DNA from: Hyalella azteca
Lineage: Eukaryota; Arthropoda; Malacostraca; Amphipoda; Hyalellidae
Assembly: GCF_000764305.2 (NCBI RefSeq)
Contig: NW_025944169.1
Span: 71,457-135,456 of the forward strand
DNA: 64,000 nt
Direction: 5' to 3'
Numbering within the stretch: the first letter of the stretch is position 1; every line of letters begins with the position of its first letter. The notes under the pieces were generated by a model. The model did no database searches. It was not told where the DNA came from and saw nothing but the letters and a program-made list of their open reading frames with translations. A program made the position numbers and the translations under genes. Shown one piece after another: positions 60,101 through 64,000 of this stretch.

Positions 60101-61503
60101 TGCCGCTCAGACTTTCTTCGCTAATTTTTAAACTTCGCAAAACAGGTATAGTTGAACATGAGCGGTGGTACAGTATCTGATTCTTGCCAGTCACTATAGA
60201 ATTAGATTCAATTAGTCATAACATAACACTTGTATGATGCTAATTCTCTGACGTAATAGATTCAGTGTCGTTGATTACAAAATATCATAGTGTTAATTCT
60301 ATCTAATGTAATTAATAACTGTACTCTTGTGTTGGGGTGAAGCAGGCGACGGAGTATGTGTTCACCGACATGCAGAGCGCCGACCGTCACGCACACGCGC
60401 AGGCGTGCTACTCCACGAGCTACAAGCGCGCCAACGCGCTCCTCCAGTGGTTTGATACGGTGCGTGCACGCGCGTTATTACCCGCACAGCTATTGAGGGA
60501 GTGGTTTGATACGGTGCGTGCACGAGCGTTATTGCCTGCACAGCTATTGCGGGAGTGGTTTGATACGGTGCGTGCACGAGCGTTATTGCCTGCACAGCTA
60601 TTGAGGGAGTGGTTTGATACGGTGCGTGCACGAGCGTTATTACCTGCACAGCTATTGAGGGAGTGGTTTGATACGGTGCGTGCACGAGCGTTATTACCTG
60701 CACAGCTATTGAGGGAGTGGTTTGATACGGTGCGTGCACGAGCGTTATTACCTGCACAGCTATTGAGGGAGTGGTTTGATACGGTGCGTGCACGAGCGTT
60801 ATTACCTGCACAGCTATTGAGGGAGTGGTTTGATACGGTGCGTGCACGAGCGTTATTACCTGCACAGCTATTGAGGGAGTGGTTTGATACGGTGCGTGCA
60901 CGAGCGTTATTACCTGCACAGCTATTGAGGGAGTGGTTTGATACGGTGCGTGCACGAGCGTTATTACCTGCACAGCTATTGAGGGAGTGGTTTGATACGG
61001 TGCGTGCACGAGCGTTATTACCTGCACAGCTATTGAGGGAGTGGTTTGATACGGTGCGTGCACGNGTGCTGTGTGGCAACTGAGGCCCAGGAGGGGGAGT
61101 GGGAACTGTGGGTGTGTCTGTGTGGGAGACAGTACAGGTACACTGTATACTAGCTGTCTCTTATACACATCTAGATGTGTATAAGAGACAGCGTCATGTC
61201 CGCTGTCTGTCAATATGTCCGTCTGTCTATTCGTGACTTCACGTTTTCGTCGACGAGAAAATGCGCTCTCTGTCACTCACTGCAGTGAGTACTGAGTTAT
61301 ATTTTTAAATATCTTCGTCAGATCAACTGGACCAGATCGCGCAGGAGCACCAGAAGGAGCTGCAGAGCTTCATACGTGAGCAGGAGCAGAAGCAACAGAA
61401 GATCCGCGGCAGCCTCGAGGAGAAGCTCGCCCTGCGACGCCAGCGCCGAGCGCGGCTTAACCTGGAGCAGGCGCAGCAGTCGGCCTTGGCCAGCGCTGAA
61501 TAG
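50818..61503 (+). CDS. Large coiled-coil protein, C-terminal nine exons
   Basis: Exons: 50818-51159, 51408-51580, 51820-51943, 52633-52764, 55154-55280, 56091-56289, 56732-56876, 60346-60463 (or 60459), 61322-61503. Phases agree throughout, giving about 512 residues. The start is Ser-rich and disordered with a basic patch (KSRKRK). Coiled-coil stretches follow: ELEEERRRVQAELERIRRG, QLQQLNEEIENKEKLLKE, LHDEVIELERKAEKLQ and, at the end, QEQKQQKIRGSLEEKLALRR. The middle is a helical, well-conserved-looking block: FGGEYGSNLENRLEQELDTL, WRQAQMMLEYACKQLAVAV, AETRNNLVAAGQNLTGAQRY, FPYCAPDEVSTLNKATEY. No enzyme motif, signal peptide or membrane segment, so probably a cytoplasmic scaffold. I do not recognise the family. 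The 5' exons are missing. Confidence 0.85.
51408..51580 (+). CDS. Coiled-coil gene exon
   Basis: Acceptor GTGTTAACGCAG, donor AAAAC|GTGAGT. It encodes IAIDRHTLESYLRLEKEI and QLNEEIENKEKLLKELEAK with heptad-like Leu spacing. Left in phase 2. Confidence 0.88.
51820..51943 (+). CDS. Coiled-coil gene exon
   Basis: Acceptor TTGCCTTGAGGTAG, donor AGAAAG|GTATAG. It encodes SSLGQEESDKAHTKKFF and QPLNRSQEAYLDAVNRK. Entered with one base, left in phase 0, matching both neighbours. Confidence 0.75.
52633..52764 (+). CDS. Coiled-coil gene exon
   Basis: Acceptor after ACCTCAAGGACGAAG (weak), donor AAGCAG|GTATGT. It encodes ERSEVEELQNGGKDVKSTLL and LQLTEEQGEYLAALNKQ. The exact 5' edge could shift by a few codons. 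Confidence 0.8.
52762..53200 (+). repeat. Four tandem copies, about 112 bp, each starting at a donor-like CAGGTATGT
   Basis: The first copy begins with the real exon end and donor. Copies at about 52874, 52986 and 53099 repeat CAGGTATGT (the last as CAAGTATGT) followed by TGATGTCGGTACAGTTGATG and AGCGTGGCACTGTAAAAATA. The intron therefore opens with a series of decoy donors. Confidence 0.9.
53201..55153. other. Intron of the coiled-coil gene
   Basis: It starts with a simple AGATA/TAATAGAT tract (about 53215-53340). A 91-codon plus frame at 53903-54178 is unsupported. No other signal. Confidence 0.4.
55154..55280 (+). CDS. Coiled-coil gene exon
   Basis: Acceptor ATATTTTCTGCAG, donor CTAG|GTGAGT. 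It encodes EMTEQELNACRKQKQQLHDE and VIELERKAEKLQELYKQQ, a strong coiled coil. Left in phase 1. Confidence 0.9.
55581..56044 (+). pseudogene. Cluster of duplicated partial exons
   Basis: Three truncated copies of the 5' part of the exon at 56091 (acceptor included) lie at 55581-55653, 55701-55741 and 55971-56044. Between them, 55742-55827 is a truncated copy of the exon at 55154 with its GTGAGT donor, fused directly to the second partial copy. The fused product meets a stop after TTVA, and the others run into AT-rich DNA, so none can replace the real exons. Identity is about 97% or more, so the events look recent. Confidence 0.9.
56091..56289 (+). CDS. Coiled-coil gene exon (complete member of the duplicated set)
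   Basis: Acceptor CTTAACTGCCTCAG, donor CCAT|GTTAGT. It encodes KMFGGEYGSNLENRLEQELD and WRQAQMMLEYACKQLAVAVQ, ending LPTLPT. Entered in phase 1, left in phase 2. Confidence 0.88.
56732..56876 (+). CDS. Coiled-coil gene exon
   Basis: Acceptor GTCCGGTGCGTGCAG, donor AACAAA|GTAAGT. It encodes LEIRYSVAAETRNNLVAAGQ and YLDAVQFPYCAPDEVSTLNK. High GC compared with the introns. Left in phase 0. Confidence 0.88.
56978..57132 (-). repeat. GGAC-rich interspersed repeat, copy 3
   Basis: Inverted relative to copies 1 and 2 and closest to copy 1, including CACTGCAGTGAGT and AGCACAATAGTGCATTTTTT. Confidence 0.9.
57133..60345. other. Intron of the coiled-coil gene
   Basis: AT-rich, 3.2 kb. A GC-richer block at 58800-58990 begins with a tRNA-like TAGCGTGGTAGTTAGACG but lacks a B box. 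A 17-bp hairpin is at 59764-59805. No coding signal. Confidence 0.4.
59764..59805. repeat. Perfect 17-bp hairpin, 8-base loop
   Basis: AAATTTGGTCTCAAAAC pairs with GTTTTGAGACCAAATTT. The stem is shorter than a usual pre-miRNA. Confidence 0.75.
60346..60463 (+). CDS. Coiled-coil gene exon ending in a tandem array
   Basis: Acceptor GTTGGGGTGAAGCAG. It encodes ATEYVFTDMQSADRHAHAQA and CYSTSYKRANALLQWFDT. The best donor, ATACG|GTGCGT at 60459, is phase 0, but the last exon needs phase 1. A weaker donor four bases on (GTGC|GTGCAC) restores the frame. The exon edge is copied 11 more times downstream. Confidence 0.75.
60449..61065 (+). repeat. Twelve copies of a 54-bp unit carrying an exon end and donor
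   Basis: TTTGATACGGTGCGTGCACG recurs every 54 bases from 60451 to 61045, almost without change. Since 54 is a multiple of three, the frame stays open through the array (WFDTVRARALLPAQLLRE per unit), but it is probably intron. The array ends at an N (61065), so the true copy number is unknown. Confidence 0.95.
61154..61191. other. Sequencing artefact: Tn5 mosaic-end junction adapter
   Basis: CTGTCTCTTATACACATCT (61154-61172) is followed directly by its complement AGATGTGTATAAGAGACAG (61173-61191). These 19-bp halves are the Tn5 mosaic end, and the joined pair is the circularisation junction used in Nextera mate-pair libraries. On the minus strand it translates to VSYTHLDVYKRQ, a known contaminant peptide. 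It is not genomic. Confidence 0.97.
61192..61304 (-). repeat. GGAC-rich interspersed repeat, copy 4, cut at the adapter
   Basis: It matches copy 3 from ATAACTCAGTACTCACTGCA up to GGACATG and then stops where the adapter begins. The missing AATAGTGCATTTT end shows that genomic sequence is lost there. Confidence 0.9.
61322..61503 (+). CDS. Coiled-coil gene, last exon
   Basis: Acceptor TATCTTCGTCAG, phase 1. It encodes QLDQIAQEHQKELQSFIREQ and a Gln/Arg/Leu-rich helix up to ALASAE, then TAG (61501-61503). A second open frame here reads Ser/Arg-rich and is a shadow. Confidence 0.88.
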
Positions 61504-61800
61504 GCGCAAACAAACTCCTTTGCCAGCGCTGAATAGGCGGATTAGGCTTACAAAGGCCATAACAAGCGCTGAATAGGCGCAAAGAAACTTCTTAACCAAC
61601 GCTGAATAGGAGCATTCAAAGGCCATAACGAGCGCTGAATCCTTGACGAGCGCTGAATAGGGGGCATGCAAAGGCCTTAACGAGCGCTAAATAATAGCAA
61701 ACAAACTTCTTAGCCATCGCTAAATAGGCGCGCACAAAGACCTTGGCCATTGCTAACTGTGCGCATACAAAGTCCATGGCCAGCGCAGCTCTGGTGTCAA
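61484..61800 (+). repeat. Degenerate tandem repeats over the stop codon and 3' UTR
   Basis: About ten loose copies of GCCAGCGCTGAATAGGCG plus CAAACAAACT or CAAAGGCC. The stop codon of the gene is the TAG of the first unit. Confidence 0.85.
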
Positions 61801-63890
61801 CAAGGAAGGAATAAGCGCTGAATTTGTGAATAGAGTAAGCTAAGCCAGCACCTAATATTTGCTAAAAAGTGGGGGTCGATGAACGTTTGCACAAGCTAGG
61901 GTCGAGTTGTCGATAATATTTGATCGCCGTAATGCGTAATGGAACACAAATATTAATCTGCCGGCGATGAAATCTAAACGCGGCACATCCGTCCACCCAG
62001 TTCTGTCCATCCTCAAAATAAAGTGCCTTAGTCATTTCACGATAAAAGAACGATTTGACCTATTATTAGGAGTCGTGCAATCAATTCTGAGTCAGAATTT
62101 CATTAATTGACAAGGGGAATGTCTATTTTCCTGAAGCGTAATGAATTAAAATGCCTTAGTAATTAGATATTGAAGAAAAATATATACATACGTGTGTCTA
62201 GTCTTAAAATGTATGGATAAATTTCAGAATGAAATGACTCTGGAACTGAAGTAATTGTTGATATTACATGCTTCTTGACTGCTAAATGGCATATGTGTTA
62301 TTTTTGTTTTGGTTATACGTAATCTTGGAATTGGAAAGGTTGAATCACACGCATAATAGAAAAATAATGTCTAATTTTAATGCTGCTTAAGAATTTTATA
62401 TATAATTGAGCGCTCGAAGTAATTGTGATATAAGAACTGTATTCGGAACGTTCGACCAGAATAATTTTTTACGCGAATGTTTCAAACCTGTTAAATAAAG
62501 CTTTAGTTCTTTAATAAAGCATTAAAAACCATTTCAGATGGAAGATTTCTATAATTAATTTCTCGAAGTGGCAGGTTTTCATTCACTTCATCTGAACAAT
62601 ACGAAATTGTCATAATTATTGCATATATCTAGATTTAGTCGCAAAATCAGTTATTTATTTTGATCTAATAAAATGAACTGACATGCATATATTTCTTTAC
62701 GTATGGGTAGTTAGAATAAGTGATAGTTTTAATGAATAACACAAGTTGGTGTTTTTTCTCACATTGATATTTTTATTGAGTGTTTGTACGAAGTCGCTTT
62801 ATGATAAATATTCTCTGCCTGTACGATAGTCTAAATTTAAGTCTATCTATCCTACAGGCTAATTGAAGTCTATCGACTAAATTGAAGGCCCAACAATTAT
62901 CACGACTGTAAATTCGTTTCAAACAGCGAAAACTCCAAATTATGGGAAAATTTTGAAAACTCTAAGATTTCTTTTGGTCTTGATGAAGAAATAACTTCGA
63001 AATTATTTTCTGATTAGATTAGGGAAAGTTGTTGTCGCAGAAAACGTCACGATGAGATCTTTACTGTGTAAAGCAACACAATAATAATGACGCACCAATA
63101 TAATGGCTCGAAATATCTTGGAAAGTAAAATTTCCCCTTAACTTTGCAAGTGTTCTACTGTGTCTTAAGAAGCTTATGTTTGTTCGTCGTTCGTCAAAAT
63201 TCACATTTCCAAGAAAATCATCAATTATCATGAAATGTGTATAGAATCTTTCATCAGATTGTGTTATTCGAGCTGGCATGTCAACCCTCGATACTTGTTT
63301 CTTTATGTAAATTATTTGCAATCTTATAAAATCTTTATATAAATTATTTGCAATGCGAGCGACTCGAATCGATAATAATATAATTATTTTAGCGCTTTTA
63401 GCTGCATGAAAGAGTGTTGCAATTAAAAAAACCTGCTTCATACAAGAAGGGAAGCGAAAAAACTAAAGAATCCTAAACTCAAAACCCTTCAATATCGTTT
63501 GAATGAGAATGTAGTCGGAGAAGCTTCATAAATGTTTTAAGAGAGTTTAGTTTCATTTCCACATTCCATTTCAATTTTATTCGCCGTAAATGTTGTTACC
63601 AGAAACATTCTTGTTTAAGCAAATTTGCTCTCGGACAAAATTGGCTGTTAGTGCGCTCCAGGAAAGTCGTTATAGAGGACGCAATAAAAGACTGAGGCCA
63701 TCAAGAAAATATACTACGAGCTCACATCACGCCGGACAAACAGAGCCGAACAACACGCACCTGGTCAAAATATATTCATCAATATTTCATTATAAGATCC
63801 AAAAATGAATTGTAGACGTAACAGAGATTAAAAACCTATACACTGTTCGAAAAAACAACGATAAAACGGTAGTTTTACAGGCGTTCTAGT
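61801..63890. other. 3' flank of the coiled-coil gene
   Basis: An AATAAA at 62017-62022 could end the transcript. A 126-codon minus frame at 63441-63061 and a 72-codon plus frame at 63590-63808 are unrecognised. Otherwise AT-rich and empty. Confidence 0.4.
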
Positions 63891-63892
63891 AA

Positions 63893-64000
63893 CCAGCCGC
63901 ACCGTGAAAATAAACCGTTATTGCCGTTTTTCAGATGTTAAACGGGTTTTTAGTGTAAAATTGTAATAAAAACGGCAACACGGTGTTTATTTTCACGTGC
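63893..64000. repeat. Inverted repeat cut by the right window edge
   Basis: CACCGTGAAAATAAACCGTT near 63899 is mirrored by ACACGGTGTTTATTTTCACG at the edge, with AAACGG blocks between. Probably the end of another foldback element. Confidence 0.6.

Noticed and set aside
60362..61276. Long minus-strand frames (up to about 300 codons) through the 54-bp array
   Set aside because: They are repeats read on the wrong strand, and the longest one crosses the N and the synthetic adapter.

Overview
The window looks like AT-rich arthropod nuclear DNA, most likely from a crustacean (inference). The reasons are long introns, many mariner/Tc1, hAT, SINE and foldback repeats, a secreted astacin metalloprotease, and a precursor of the arthropod ITG-like/prohormone-3 type. 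No ORF here is a whole gene. The genes were rebuilt by joining short exons across GT-AG introns and checking that reading phase is kept at each junction.

Three genes are supported. (1) About 1.8-10.3 kb, minus strand: an astacin-family zinc metalloprotease in nine coding exons, 431 residues, with signal peptide, propeptide, catalytic domain, EGF-like module and CUB domain. It has a TATA box and an alternative Thr/Lys/Pro-rich C-terminal exon. (2) About 23.7-33.7 kb, minus strand: a six-coding-exon gene for a 194-residue secreted Cys-rich protein resembling ITG-like/prohormone-3 precursors, with a probable 5' untranslated exon and a promoter near 33.7 kb. (3) 50.8-61.5 kb, plus strand: the last nine coding exons of a large coiled-coil protein that I cannot name; its 5' exons are not secured. 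Candidate single exons lie at 1.54-1.67 kb (minus), 20.4 kb (plus), 23.05 kb (plus), 39.44 kb (plus) and 45.5 kb (minus, weakly kelch-like).

Repeats: a degenerate Tc1/mariner (maT-like) copy at the left edge; a 1,458-bp hAT element with a perfect 8-bp target duplication at 10.7-12.2 kb; a tRNA-derived SINE at 14.7-14.9 kb; a foldback mariner at 15.45-16.19 kb; palindromic foldback elements at 25.7 and 47.8 kb; a four-copy GGAC-rich repeat family; and a foldback element cut by the right edge.

Two points deserve most attention. First, short tandem duplications repeatedly include exon edges and their splice sites, in all three genes, leaving decoy exons and decoy donors. Second, 61,154-61,191 is a Tn5 mosaic-end junction adapter, close to an N, so the assembly there is artificial. 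No new multi-gene system was found.
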